Source of the DNA: Sarocladium kiliense
Lineage: Eukaryota; Ascomycota; Sordariomycetes; Hypocreales; Sarocladiaceae
Assembly: GCA_030734395.1 (NCBI GenBank)
Contig: JAUZTG010000033.1
Coordinates: 62,001-126,000 of the forward strand
DNA length: 64,000 nucleotides
Direction: 5' to 3'
The first letter of the stretch is position 1. Each line of letters opens with the position of its first letter. Below, in pieces: positions 10,220 to 21,041 of this stretch. The notes below the pieces were generated by a model, which saw nothing but the letters and a program-made list of their open reading frames with translations, ran no database searches and was not told the origin of the DNA. The position numbers and the translations under genes are program-made.

Positions 10220-10494
10220 GGTTGCTGTTGCGCGGACGTGTTGCCAGCTGACGAGTGAAAGAGAGACTTCATTAGTAGGAGGGTGGTGGCCTGGTTCTTG
10301 GCCTGTGGCTGTTTCTGGCCCTCCCCAAAGATAGAACACACCAAATGAACTTGGTGCTGAGGATCCCTCTACGCAGGTGGTTAGTCCCCGCTCAATATCC
10401 ATGCGGAGTGGGGAGAAGTACCACCAACCGATGATTGGGGCAAGCTGTTCCTGATTACTCAAGTCTGAGGCATGGCTCATCTATTGTTGGCCTA

Positions 10495-10573
10495 GACGAA
10501 ATTGTCCATGGTAAAAATAGATCGGATGTCATCATTTCCGACCCAAAGGTCATTGTGGTCCTAGATCTGGGGC
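10495..10573 (+). repeat. dispersed ~80-bp repeat, copy A
   Basis: It reads GACGAAATTGTCC, then AAAAATAGATCGGATGTC, and ends CTAGATCTGGGG. The same framework occurs at 14427, 20568 and 28176. No transposase is linked to it; it could be a solo fragment of a longer element. Confidence 0.6.
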
Positions 10574-10805
10574 TCACGATGCCTTATCATGTGCTATCTT
10601 ATCATTACTGACCCATTAATGAGGCTAGCTAGCTGCTCGAAGTGCAGCATACAAGCGGCAACAGCCGAGTAGGAAATCAAGTTAAGTCAAGTCGCAGTGC
10701 AGCACATATCTGGAGGCTGTGTGCGTACATTAGCTGATCCAGCACTCAATTTGGCGAGAAGCTGGGATTGGAAACAAATTGTTGATGGGTCTTGACTCAT
10801 TGACG

Positions 10806-11340
10806 TTACTCCGCCACAGCATTTTGAGGCTCTTGTGCGAACACATCCCCCAATAGTTTGACGAATGACTTCTGTAAGTTTGTATTGCTAAATCTGAAGC
10901 ACTGTGGCAGCTTTTGTTTCTGGTAACAGCTAAAAGAGAGAAAATTGTCACCTTGGTGAAAGCTGGTATATATCTCCACGGTCTTGACAATGTTGGGATG
11001 GCATAGCTGACGAAAGCGCTGGACCTGCTCATCGATGTCAGGTCCAGTAATTGTACGGACCATACGGACCTGGCGAGATTCGCGAGTAGTGACCACGCCG
11101 AATGAGTAGCCAAGCTTGACCCGAAATCTGGGTTCGTAGTTGTTCCAAAGCGAGCCTGTGAATACAGGGACAAGTTGTTCATCGTGGCTCTCAAGTGCTG
11201 GCTTCAGTGGGAAACGCCGGGCTCGGAGTACTGTCGGCCCTTCTTTGGCTTTGCTCGGGCTTCCCGCTCTTTGCGGGAGTGAAAGACACGGAACATGTGG
11301 TTCGGCGATCTCGCGCCCAACCTGCATTAACGGCTCCAAT
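10806..11340 (-). pseudogene. protein kinase N-lobe relic
   Basis: The minus-strand frame contains VKLGYSFGVVTTRESRQVRM, then VQRFRQLCHPNIVKTVEIY. This matches beta3, alphaC and the HPN(I/V)V segment of Ser/Thr kinases. The invariant VAIK lysine is not in a normal context, and the frame ends at 10806 before any HRD or DFG motif. Upstream sequence is Ser/Pro/Lys-rich without a clear start codon. It is a truncated kinase of a fungal-specific type; a function is not expected. Confidence 0.45.
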
Positions 11341-11564
11341 GAATCGAGTATGTCGGTTTGTATCAGACATTTTGATGGATGATGTTCTGAAGTTTTTTTT
11401 TTTTCTTTTCTCTTGCGAGATAATTTATCTATAGAAGCTGGAGGACAAAGCGAATGTAGAGTGTTCATCTCCTGCCTGTCGTGGCCGGTTCTGTCCAACC
11501 TAATTATAGCATATGTGGTCCGCAGCATGTACAAAGCCGTATGCGTCTCTCTATGTGTCAGGTC

Positions 11565-11790
11565 CTGCATATGCCATATCCGTCTGACCGTACCTGCATG
11601 GGCCGTAGTAGTCGACGGCTCTGGCCATATCTGTACATGCTATACTTGTAAAGCCCTACCTGTCTGCGGCCCTAGCCGTATGTGTCTGCGCCATAGATGT
11701 CTAGGCGTGTTGTTCCACTGCTCAGGTCGTATCTGCACATGCCACATCCGTCTGACCGTACCTGCACTGGCCGTAGTAGCTCTGCCCGTA
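11565..11790 (+). repeat. pair of ~42-bp direct repeats before DUF3723 gene
   Basis: TGCCATATCCGTCTGACCGT at 11568 and TGCCACATCCGTCTGACCGT at 11737 begin two nearly identical 42-bp stretches, both continuing ACCTGCA-x-GGCCGTAGTAG. Between and around them, GTATCTGTACATGC motifs recur. They fill the region upstream of the DUF3723 gene; a regulatory role is possible but unproven. Confidence 0.6.
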
Positions 11791-11889
11791 TCTGTACATG
11801 CCATGTATATAGAGACTGCCCCTAATAACCACCCTCATCGAAGACACAGTTATCCGAGCTACAAACAACAGTCAATAGCCACACTCACC

Positions 11890-14200
11890 ATGACTAGCCT
11901 TCTCAGCGATGAGATATCCTCCAAGCTACAAGGAACCGCCAAGGTCGCCCTCGAGTCACTCTCATTTGACCCACTAGATCAACCCGATAGGCATAACGTG
12001 GAGCGTCTTGTCAAGATCTTCGACATAGAAGGGTGCAACCGCCTCAATCCAATACATTTTGTCTCAGGCGTCGTGGCGGCCGACGTCCTCCAGGCCTCGT
12101 TGGCATTCTCCAACTTGACGGCGAATGACTTGCGAAGCTCAACGCCACCCACCCTGCGCCTGCCTCCTGGCACCCAGATCGACTGCCTCCACGGCAAGCA
12201 TCGTGTCGCAGCTCTGAGGGAATCCAGGTATCTCTATCCCTGGTGGACAGTCAGGCTATATGTCGGTAGGTTAGACGACGTTCACCTAACAAACTAGTGC
12301 ATGTGCTAACGATCAAGGCCTTTCCGCGGAGGCGAGACGATTCTTAGTAGAAGATTCTAGTAACGAGGGAAAGCTTTCTGACGGGATAATATTTTCGAAC
12401 ATCCTAAAATATCCGCGGGGATCTCAAGATGCAAAGCGATGGCTCGCGAGACTCACCGTGAGCGGGGTCGACATAGCGAAAAAGCTTTACAATCGTGACA
12501 CGCTAGCATCGGCTCTCCGGATGGTTCTTGAGATACCAGGGCAGCGAAAGGCTTTCAAACTTGGTGTTTGGAATAGAATCGTACCTGAGAGATGCGATGA
12601 GGTATAGCAAGGGACCCAAAGACCACTCGCTCATCAATCGCTTACATTGACCATGTAGGAAATCGTACATTACCTCAAACTCATTTATGACACCTTTGTA
12701 TTCATCATGGGGTCCGAGGATGCATTGAAAGTCGTTGATGATGAAGGAGTTCAAGAGCTTCAGCTGCGGGCTCCAGGCATGTCACTTCGCGATGATCTCT
12801 ACGTAACCAATGCCATCCGGAGAAACCGAATCCTCAGGGGCTTGGATGACGAAACAGCAAGGGAAAATGTGATACAACGACTCGCAAAGGTCGACTACTT
12901 AATTCCAACTATTCACATCTTGCAAAGAGACTTCTATTACTTGAAGCAATGCACAAGCGTCATGAGGAGGCTGGTGGTAGGCAAAAGTCACCTTCCGGTG
13001 ACAGTTCAGTCTCTGGCTCGGCACGCATACACCCCAAATCCAGATTCGGCCTTCGACACCGAAGCTGAGTTCCTCGGGAACCTCAAGCGCCTTTACCTCC
13101 ACATCATGCAGCACGTGGTTGAACTGTCAGGCGAGAACCCGCTGCTGGAAGACGATGAAGAGAAGCCTGAACCTCGCCGATGCGACAGAAGAGCGTGGGT
13201 CGAGCTGGCCAGCAGAGCTCGCGAGATGGGCTTTTGTTCAGATGAGATCTCTCGGTTATGTTCCTTGAATCCAGATCGAGAAGAAGTCGCCAAGTTCTTG
13301 CTATCTGTCCGACCACCTGAACGCTTCAACTATGGAGAAAAGTTCGAAACACTGATAGGAGCTGTAGTCGACGCTATCAACGAAGCAGAGCCATTAGAAG
13401 GCGAGCCAGCTCATCCACAGCTGACTACAAGTTATGCAGGGGAACCTGTAGCCAGGCGATGTGGCCGTCAATTCTCCAAAGCTTATGCTCATGACCGCCA
13501 CTTCTTGACCCCATACTGGTTTACATGCAAAGCTCACAAAAGCGCCGATATCACTTCCTTGTTCGTCCGCAGATCCGTCTTCCATGCATTTTGGGGCCTC
13601 CACGACAGCCCAGAGGGAGAGTCTTGCGAAGACGACATGCCAGATGTGGCTGAGAGCGAACCGGTCGTTGGCGACCTGCATCACTCAGCAGGCGCGTCCG
13701 GACCTACTATTCCCGAGGATGACGAGATGAGAGACGCGCCAGCCTTTTCAAGGCCTGTACAGCGAAAACGTCCTCGTAAGGAGACAGACCGTAACAACCA
13801 GCAGCGGGTGCGAAAACGAAACCTACAAGCCAATGGACCAGCATCCAAGAAAGATGCTCTTACGGATCGCAGCTCAGCGCTCACCACCTTCATCCCACCT
13901 GGGCCCCCAGCACTGCCAGTTGAGCAGAGAGAAGAGAGTAATCAGGACCTGCAACCGGACAATCGAGAGATGAGGATCCTCGTTCGAAATGACAGTGGCT
14001 GGATCGACGCAAGAAGATGCCGCCGACGGTCTATAATCAAGGGGATTGACGAGGTGCGCCGGGAATATCAAGGACAGAAATTGTTACTGTATGACAAAGA
14101 CGGCCTTGGGATTCATGTGGATGACTGTCCTACCCACGCAGATGATTTCGTTTGCTTATCCAGCGATGATAGTGGCTTCCCAGCCGATGAGATTCTTTAA
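11890..14200 (+). CDS. DUF3723 family protein, 3 exons
   Basis: Exons 11890-12265, 12318-12601 and 12659-14200 join in phase (introns 52 and 57 nt, GTAGGT..CAAG and GTATAG..GTAG) into 733 residues. Family landmarks of DUF3723 are present. These are the FDIEGCNRLNP region, LPPGTQIDCLHGKHR (residues 91-105), WWTVRLYVG, a block starting ARRFLVEDSSNEGKLSDG, and a long helical core up to about residue 480. A disordered, basic segment follows (KRPRKE, about 540), then a C-terminal domain of about 90 residues beginning MRILVRNDSGW. That domain is repeated in the deleted copy at 14872-15546. DUF3723 genes are recurrent cargo of Starship transposons; their molecular role is unknown. The gene looks intact. 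Confidence 0.8.
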
Positions 14201-14426
14201 CATTCGATGCAAGATGGCCTATACTGTGGCCATGTAGCAAATCAACAAGAGATGCAAGCAGTTGGCATATACAGGAGGTCTACATAGCTCTTATTAGTAG
14301 GTACTTGGTATTCATGAACACATTCCAGACTCACGATGTCCTCGCTTAGCGTAGGGGAAGGTCACGGAGATAGACCAACCACATCTCATCAGATTCATTG
14401 GCAAATCCGCACAGAACCGACCGGGA

Positions 14427-14465
14427 GACGAAAGTGTCTCTCCTAAAAATAGATTGGAGGTATGA
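14427..14465 (+). repeat. dispersed repeat, copy B (partial)
   Basis: GACGAAAGTGTC, then CTAAAAATAGATTGGAGGT, matches the left half of the 80-bp family seen at 10495 and 20568. The surrounding stretch, 14201-14871, holds nothing else that I recognise. Confidence 0.5.
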
Positions 14466-14871
14466 CTCCCGCGCAATAGGCCGGAGACACTAAACAGCTT
14501 TGACACCTTTAGGTAGAAACTAGGGAGTGGTCGTCCACGAGGCGGCAGACAGGAGTACGAGACTCGATATTTGAACGGCCTGTGTTGAGCGAGACATTTC
14601 ATGGTGGGGTGGAATTCTATCCTGAGAGCTGAAAGTGGGTGGCCGTGACTTTGCGTCGGCTACGACCATTAGGTGGTCGATTCTGTATAGGTCCATAAAT
14701 AACTTTCGTGTATCTCTATTAGCTGGATACCCTTAGAAATACCTTGATTCTACCCACGAGTCCTGCCTCCTTTGCCCAAATTCTTGCTTTGCTCGTCCAT
14801 AATTATCTTTTCGCAATCTATAAGAGTCCGGATGGTCCCATGCTCAAGTCGCTGCGGTGGTTGACCATGCC

Positions 14872-15546
14872 ATGGCGTCATCAAGGCACCTGAACGATCA
14901 GATCTCGTCCAATTTGCAAGGTGCTGCCAAAGTCTCAGAACAAGAAGCCTTCAACGACTGAATGTCAGATAAACCTGCCGACGAGCGAATGGCCGCAAGG
15001 CTGCAACCGGCAAACGGACCAAATCCGACTCATGATGGCGACCGGGAGATGAGGGATGCACCGGCTTTCTCAATGTCAGCGAACCCGAGGTGCCCGTGGA
15101 AAATAGTGCGGCAGACCCCAGCCCGAGTCGAGAAGGTTAAAGAGGCGCAGCATGTGAGTATAATTGCTCAAGTACTAGGGTCCCAAGCCCTAGTCTCTGT
15201 GGAGGGCATCGCAGATCAGAGCCCAGCAGTTACTACATTTCGATCTGATCGCCAAGAGCTTCGTACGGAGTCGGAAGTCCAGCAAACTTCGATCATAGGG
15301 CCACTCGATCCACAGATGACAATCTTGCTTCGAAAAGATGGTGAATGGCGGGAAGCAGGAGTACGTCGGCGGGGATCCATCATCGAAGGAATAGCTAAAG
15401 TTCGAGAGGAAAACCGAGCAGAGCAACTATTCCTGTCTTGCAAAGAAGGCCGAGGCCTTGCTCTGGAAGACTGTGCTACCCTCAACGACAATGTCGTCTG
15501 CTTGAACACGGACACAAGCGGTTTCCCTGCGGAAGTGGAGTTGTAA
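14872..15546 (+). pseudogene. internally deleted DUF3723 copy
   Basis: The ATG at 14872 opens a peptide containing NDQISSNLQGAAKV, matching the extreme N-terminus of the intact gene (SDEISSKLQGTAKV). After 29 codons there is a TGA at 14959, immediately followed in the same frame by ATG at 14962. The next 194 residues match only the C-terminal region of the neighbour (REMRDAPAF, then PQMTILLRKDGEW to the end, with CLNTDTSGFPAE against CLSSDDSGFPAD). About 500 residues of the core, including the HGKHR motif, are missing. The downstream ORF could still make a free C-terminal domain. The two copies are adjacent and in the same orientation, which suggests tandem duplication followed by deletion. 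Confidence 0.7.
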
Positions 15547-16170
15547 GGCTAAGACGACAGGAATCCAGCTTCTTACTCAGGACGGTTGTTAGCGAATCTG
15601 ATGCCACAGTGGGCTAGGCTCTCAGCCACGATATTAGCCACAAAGCCGGCGATGGTGTCTTAAGCGGCTTGATTAGGAGACTTTGACAGACTATGGCCAA
15701 TATAAAACACAAATGGGTTGCATGCCATGTTTCGCCAATGAATTCTCATTGCATTCAGTATTTCGTCAGTCACTCTGCCTTGACACCTTATCGGCAGCCT
15801 CTCGAAACGTGCAGACGAGCACCGAGGGACCTTTCTGCAGCGGTCTCACCTCTTTAGCTAGGTTTTGTCGATAGTATGGGAGCTGCCAAAAGAGCATCTG
15901 ACTCAATTGACCACGGTAATCAGCATTTAAACACAATCTCTTTGAATCCCTGCATCGAAACCCCGACTCGTGTCGCCAGCAAGGGCTCAAAGAGAAGGCG
16001 AAGCTGTCCGGCAACTGTGCCGTTCTGAAACCCACATGCGTTCTAACAGGCAAGCCTGGAGCTGCTCCGTGGGGAATAAGAAAGGCGTCATTTACATTCG
16101 GAAGCCCCTCCTTGTGCGAAGGCTCTACAGCATTCGCCACGCGAGCCAAAAACAGCCAGACAGAAAAAGA
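15547..16170. other. intergenic, nothing recognised
   Basis: Overlapping frames on both strands have no domain or splice support. Confidence 0.35.
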
Positions 16171-16399
16171 CTACCGGCGCCGAAGAACCTGTCGAGACTT
16201 AGGACTTGTCCGCTGCTCGTATTCCACGCTTTGTATCTGTTTTTGGTAAGATGCAAGGCGTGTCCAGCGGGACTTCAGCTTTCCCACGCCTACGTGCGCC
16301 GGCGGAAGCTGGGGCTTCTCGGTCAGGTAGCTCAGCCTCCTAGCTACGACGTCGTCCTTCATCTTTCCCAGGGTGTTGGATAGCGCTTTCGGTACGTAT

Positions 16400-16600
16400 G
16401 CTCTCGGTGATGTATCGTTCGTGTCCTCGGTCATTTTCAGCGTCATCTTGTTAGCCTCGAGCGCCTCTTCACCTATGTTGTGTGCGCAGCGTCCAGAAGG
16501 TGTCGTCATCAGGCCAAAGAGTATGGAGCGGGGTTGGCCCTCTCTGATTGGTGTTTCCTGGCAAGCACGGTCTCCAAAGGCCCTGTCTGTGTTGCTCCAT
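16400..16600 (-). other. relic shared with 37786-38001
   Basis: The minus-strand frame reads HNIGEEALEANKMTLKM followed by TEDT. The minus frame at 37786-38001 reads NNIAKEGLEANKITLKM followed by VRDA. DNA on the plus strand is also alike (AGCGT(C/T)ATCTT(G/A)TTAGCCTCGAG). I do not recognise the family. The 37.8-kb copy continues with LGPTNPGGIAHTYANVA, which is reminiscent of a TPR helix pair of NLR sensors. No complete gene is present at either place. Confidence 0.4.
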
Positions 16601-16683
16601 GGGATCTGAATTGAACTAATGACGCAAGATTCTGACTCGAGCGTCAGTCGATCCTGTGCTCCTCTCGAGCTATTCAATCTAGC

Positions 16684-19130
16684 ATGACACATCACTATGT
16701 GCGGATAGAAGCGGCAAGTCCGCAAGGCTCAACTTCGTCTGGCAGCACTGCACCATTAGTACCTAAGCGACGTCGGATTGGTGTCACTCTCGCCTGTGAC
16801 GCATGTCGACGGAAGAAGATCCGCGTGAGCTCCCCCTTCCAATCACACACTCCACTTGGCGAAGCACCGTCCTTGCTCATTGCTAACAGCCTTTCACGCA
16901 GTGTGGGGGGAGCAAGCCATCCTGTTCGTCATGCCTTAAAGCTGGGATCGTTTGCAACTACTTTGAGCCTGGGTTGATTGAAAGCGAGAATGCCAGAGAT
17001 GCGTCAATACTACAGATGCTACGTAACTTACCCTCTGCAGAAGCTGGCCGACTATTTGAGATTATCCATACGAACAAACAAGGAGATTCCTTGACGACGT
17101 GCCCCTCACTTGCAACCGTACTATGGAGCTACGTTTCGCCGAGTCGAAACAAGCTGGAGCTTGAGCTGATGGTGAGGCATCCCATTTCCTACCCGCCGTT
17201 GGTCCCTCTCGAGGCTGCATCACTCTCTTTCGATTCCGTCCTACGACCATCCAGAATCTTTGTAACGCAACAAGAGACCGGCAGGTGAGTTTACCCGACT
17301 TTCAAGTTGAGGATAGCAGTCATACTAGTTGTATGGCAAGTAGCTTGGCAAGGTGCTCCCTCGTGACCTTGGCCTGCTTGACGGATAAACACAAGCTTTT
17401 GAGGAGCAGAGGGGTGTATGATTAACACCCAATAGTGTCTCTCAGAAATATTCTCCTCCATATACGTCCTCCCCATGTCATTTCTCGAACGAGGTTAGGG
17501 TTCGATACTTTCCTCCAACTCCCCCGTCGAACGACATACTTCTGGATCTCAAGATCCAACAGTGGACAAATGTGCGCATCGATAACGAGCTTGCCGCCAG
17601 CATCCTATCCCACTACATCGAAACTGATTATCAGGTCCTTCCTATGTTCGACCTTGACCTCTTCGTCGAAAATCTTATTCTCAACAAGCCTTACTTCTGC
17701 TCGAAATTTCTGGTGAGCAGTCTGTTCAGCTGGATATGTGTAAGCCACTATATTCCTTGCTGGTTTATGGTCAGGCGAATATCAGAAACACAGCTAATGC
17801 TACGGTAGCAATCATACTCCACAATACTTCCAGAAGCCTCCGACCTGGGCAAAGACTTCTTTGTAGAAGCACAGACTTTGATCCCTGACGGACCACAGCT
17901 CGTCACATTGACGGCTGTTTCTGCTTTGCAGTTCCTGTCCTTAGCCGCAATTAGTTCTGGTCATGACCGTCTGGGTTTGGAGTATCTCCAGAAGGGAGTC
18001 ACTATTGGCACGAATATGGGACTTTTCAACCGCCATTACGGACACGGGGCGGCAAGCACATGGTTGGGAAACGAGCAAGACTGGCGAAGAAGTGCTTCGT
18101 ATACTGCATGGGGTGTTTACAACCGCGTTTCGTATGTCCAGCAAGATCTACCTACCTGCCGACGCGTGGCAGCTAACATCAATAGCAGCCTCCACAACTT
18201 GCGTTATCGATTGAATGAGATAGGTGAACCACCAAGGATAGCAATGCCAGGGACTAATGGCATTGGGCCATCTACGGAGAACGCCATTCCTGAGGAAGCC
18301 AGTCTTCACACTCAAGTCTTCAAAGCCTCCTGCGAGCTCTGGGTGCTCAGCTACCATATCCACCAGGCACGACAACGAAGCCATTCAGCTCATTCAGACT
18401 TCGTTGCTGAAGCACAGGCGATGTTTCTGCGACTCTTGAGCTGGGCGGGCTCATTACCGGTTGCCCTTGTCCGACATGACCAGACCAACCACGCGGTTGC
18501 TATGATGCAGTATGTTACTGATCGTTCATTAGAAAAGAAACGGCACTGAAGCGATGCAGTATATATTTCCATGTTATTATTGTCGACATGTTCCGAGAGG
18601 TGTCGCATAGGTCTGATGAGCCGTTCGTCATGAGCTCGTTCGACACCCGATGCATCTATCCCCGAGCCGTCTATGCTGCCTCAATCAATCAGCTGAAGCG
18701 CCTACTCCTCGCTTTTCGAATATCGTTCCCAATGGCTCACTACTCTATTCTTTCACAGATAGTTCTTATCTATGTCGGCAATGCCGTGCTTCTACAGGAA
18801 GAAGGAAAGGAGCAATCAGAGTGCCAGTTTTACTTGAGGGTTTGTTTTGCCGGACTGGAGGATCTGTATGGCAGCTATCGTCAAGTGTGGGGCGTCATGA
18901 AGGGTCTGCTGAGCATGTCTCTGAAGCGTGATGCTATCAATCCCGACGAGGCGGAACGAATCATGCGAGAGATGATGATACTAGGACAACACCATGATAA
19001 TTCGGAAGAAACGACGTCGAGTGCGATTATGGATTTGGAGTTGGCAGTCATCGACCCTTCCGCCGCACAAGTCAATTGCCTTGCTGCTCAATTCGATGAC
19101 TTGATGCTGACGGTTAAGGCCAAAGTGTAA
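16684..19130 (+). CDS. Zn2Cys6 transcription factor with fungal-specific TF domain, 6 exons
   Basis: Exons 16684-16824, 16902-17284, 17436-17739, 17809-18131, 18189-18509 and 18560-19130 join in phase to about 680 residues. The zinc cluster is split by intron 1: CDACRRKKIR | CGGSKPSCSSC. It supplies C38-x2-C41-x6-C48-x6-C55-x2-C58-x6-C65. The middle region has the family's features: ASILSHYIETDYQVLPMFDL, DFFVEAQTLIPD, SLAAISSGHDRLGLEYLQKG and AW-x-VYNRVS. Intron 2 (151 nt) is the least certain. Intron 4 is 57 nt, so its retention would not break the frame. It should act in the nucleus as a regulator. No metabolic gene cluster adjoins it, so the target is unknown. No lesions seen. Confidence 0.75.
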
Positions 19131-19474
19131 TGATAATATCTTACGGCAGAGACGGTCATCTCGGCAGCCTTTAAGAGAATTAAATTTTCCTGGATGGCTT
19201 CGGAAATCCATGGACACCCCCGGTGGCTGAGTTCATGAACGTCATTCGAGATTCACTGCAGATTTGTTTTGAAGAAAGTAGGCCACATTGAGGGCCAAGG
19301 GAGTCATCGCTTTGCGACGCGCCCGTAGTTTATAATTTGATCTCGAGATATGCTAGGGAGGGATATCTAGGCGAAAGTTAGTGGTGTAATTTTTATTTAT
19401 CCTTGTCGCCTGAAATATAAATATGCTATTCGCCTTTCTATTAAAGAGTTTATCTTAAGCACATGTGGTTGTAT

Positions 19475-19735
19475 CCCTAGGAAAGATCGCCGATTGGGTC
19501 TGCTCGAAACTGTCGACAAAACCTAGCCTAGGAAAGATCGCTGGCCGGGTCTGCTCGAAAATATGGACAAACCCTAGCCTAGGAAAGATCGCTGACTGGG
19601 TCTGGTCGAAAATACGGACAAATCGCCGACTAGGTCTGGTCGAAAACATGGACAAAACCTAGCCTATGAAAGATCGCTGACTGGGTCTGCTCGAAACTAT
19701 CGACAAACCCTAGCCTAGGAAATGTCGCCGACTAC
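19475..19735 (+). repeat. left arm: tandem 51-bp repeats
   Basis: Five units (19476, 19527 and onward) begin CCTAGGAAAGATCGC, followed by TGGGTCTG(C/G)TCGAAA and GACAAA(A/C)CCTAG. One unit carries an internal partial duplication. The same units in opposite orientation form the array at 20836-21041. Confidence 0.85.
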
Positions 19736-20567
19736 TTTTCCAAAACCATCAAATTGCTCTCAAACCTTGGTCAATGGACTGGTCAACCTCTTGAATCCCC
19801 TTTTGTTGGCTTTCCTCCTGTTGCTGCGAGGTGTTTTGTTCCCAGAGAAGTTCAATACATCGCAAGCCTCGGAATCCAGCGAGACACTCCGGATATGGAG
19901 TCCCCGGGAATTCCCATTCATTCACTTCCACTAACATCCTTTCAATCTTATCAAGGCCTTGTCCGTAATGCCGTCTCAGGGCCTCGTGATAATCTGGATT
20001 GTCTGTGACATCAGTAGTGAGCCAAAGTATGTCCACCCTGGGCGAAATGGTGGTGTTGGTTCATGGAGACTGATGGCTGTAGCCGCGCGCGTATTTACGT
20101 CAAACCTTACTGGGATAGGCCTCCACCCCAGATGCGCCTTCGGCTTCTTGCTACAGTACATCCAATCTATATATAGCAAAGACGGTTCTAAGCACATTCT
20201 GATGAGAGTGTAACCCTCGTTGTTGGACCCCTTGCCAGCAAGAGCTACAGTAACGCAAAGGTTATCAAGCAAGGGTGGAGAAGCTTAGCTGCGCGGCGCA
20301 ACATTTGTCGTTGGTTACGGGTATGACCCTGCTGAAGCCACAAGCAGCCACAATCACTCATTGTGGCGCAAGTGAAACATCCAGAGGCGAGCGACCCCGC
20401 TTCGACCCCAGGTGTGTCGTGCATATCAATTCTATACCCATGGCGCCACGCCAGGCGGAATCGAGTAGAAGGGCCAACGTCAGCTCTCTTGAGCAAAAGC
20501 TGCACAGGCTTAGGCCAACCAAGTCCGATTCGATGCGTTGGCAAGTTTGCACTTGACTGACTGGGGG

Positions 20568-20654
20568 GACGAAACTGTCCCCCACTAAAAATAGATCGGG
20601 ATGTCCTCATTTCTGACCCCCACCAAGAGTCACTGGTGGTCCAAGATCTGGGGT
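20568..20654 (+). repeat. dispersed ~80-bp repeat, copy C
   Basis: GACGAAACTGTCCCCC, AAAAATAGATCGGGATGTCC, TGGTGGTCC and AAGATCTGGGG follow the same order as copy A at 10495. This copy lies inside the foldback-like structure. Confidence 0.65.
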
Positions 20655-20692
20655 TGCCTTGAGTACACATACGATGTGCTGTACCGCTAGCC

Positions 20693-20825
20693 TCCAATGT
20701 GCTGGCCCCCAATGTGCTGTGCTTCAGTGTGCTGTACTTCAATGTGCTGTGCTTCAGTGTGCTGTACTTCAGTGTGCTGTGCTTCAGTGTGCTGTGCTTC
20801 AAGGTGTGCTTCAATGTGCTCGCTT
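20693..20825 (+). repeat. 15-bp tandem repeat
   Basis: About eight units of the type CTTCAGTGTGCTGTG / CTTCAATGTGCTGTA lie directly inside the right arm of the foldback-like structure. Open frames through it simply reflect the multiple-of-three period. Confidence 0.8.
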
Positions 20826-20835
20826 CATTCGAGCA

Positions 20836-21041
20836 AGCGACCTTTCCTAGGCTAGGTTTTGTCCATAATTTCGAACAGACCCAGACGGCGAATTGTCGAT
20901 GTTTTCGAGCAAACCCAGTTAGCGATCTTTCCTAGCGTAGGTTTTGTCCATATTTTCGAACAAACCCAGCGAGCGATCATTCCTACAGTAGGTTTTGTCC
21001 ACATTTTCGAGTAGACCCAGCCAGCGATCTTTCTTAGGCTA
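20836..21041 (-). repeat. right arm: inverted 51-bp repeats
   Basis: Four units read GCGATCTTTCCTAG-x-GTAGG, TTTTGTCCA and TTTTCGA(A/G)-x-AGACCCAG. They are the reverse complement of the left-arm unit, with somewhat more divergence between units. Confidence 0.8.

Larger units (their letters stand above)
19475..21041. mobile_element. foldback-like element with arms of inverted 51-bp repeat arrays
   Basis: Two tandem arrays of one 51-bp unit lie in opposite orientation (19475-19735 and 20836-21041), enclosing about 1.1 kb that has no recognisable gene. Foldback transposons are known for terminal inverted repeats built of tandem subrepeats, and this structure fits that description. I could not see a target-site duplication or a transposase, so it is either non-autonomous or a local rearrangement of a satellite. 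Confidence 0.45.

Noticed and set aside
19475..21041. CRISPR-like appearance of the 51-bp arrays
   Set aside because: Units are directly contiguous without unique spacers, occur in both orientations, and the host is a fungus.
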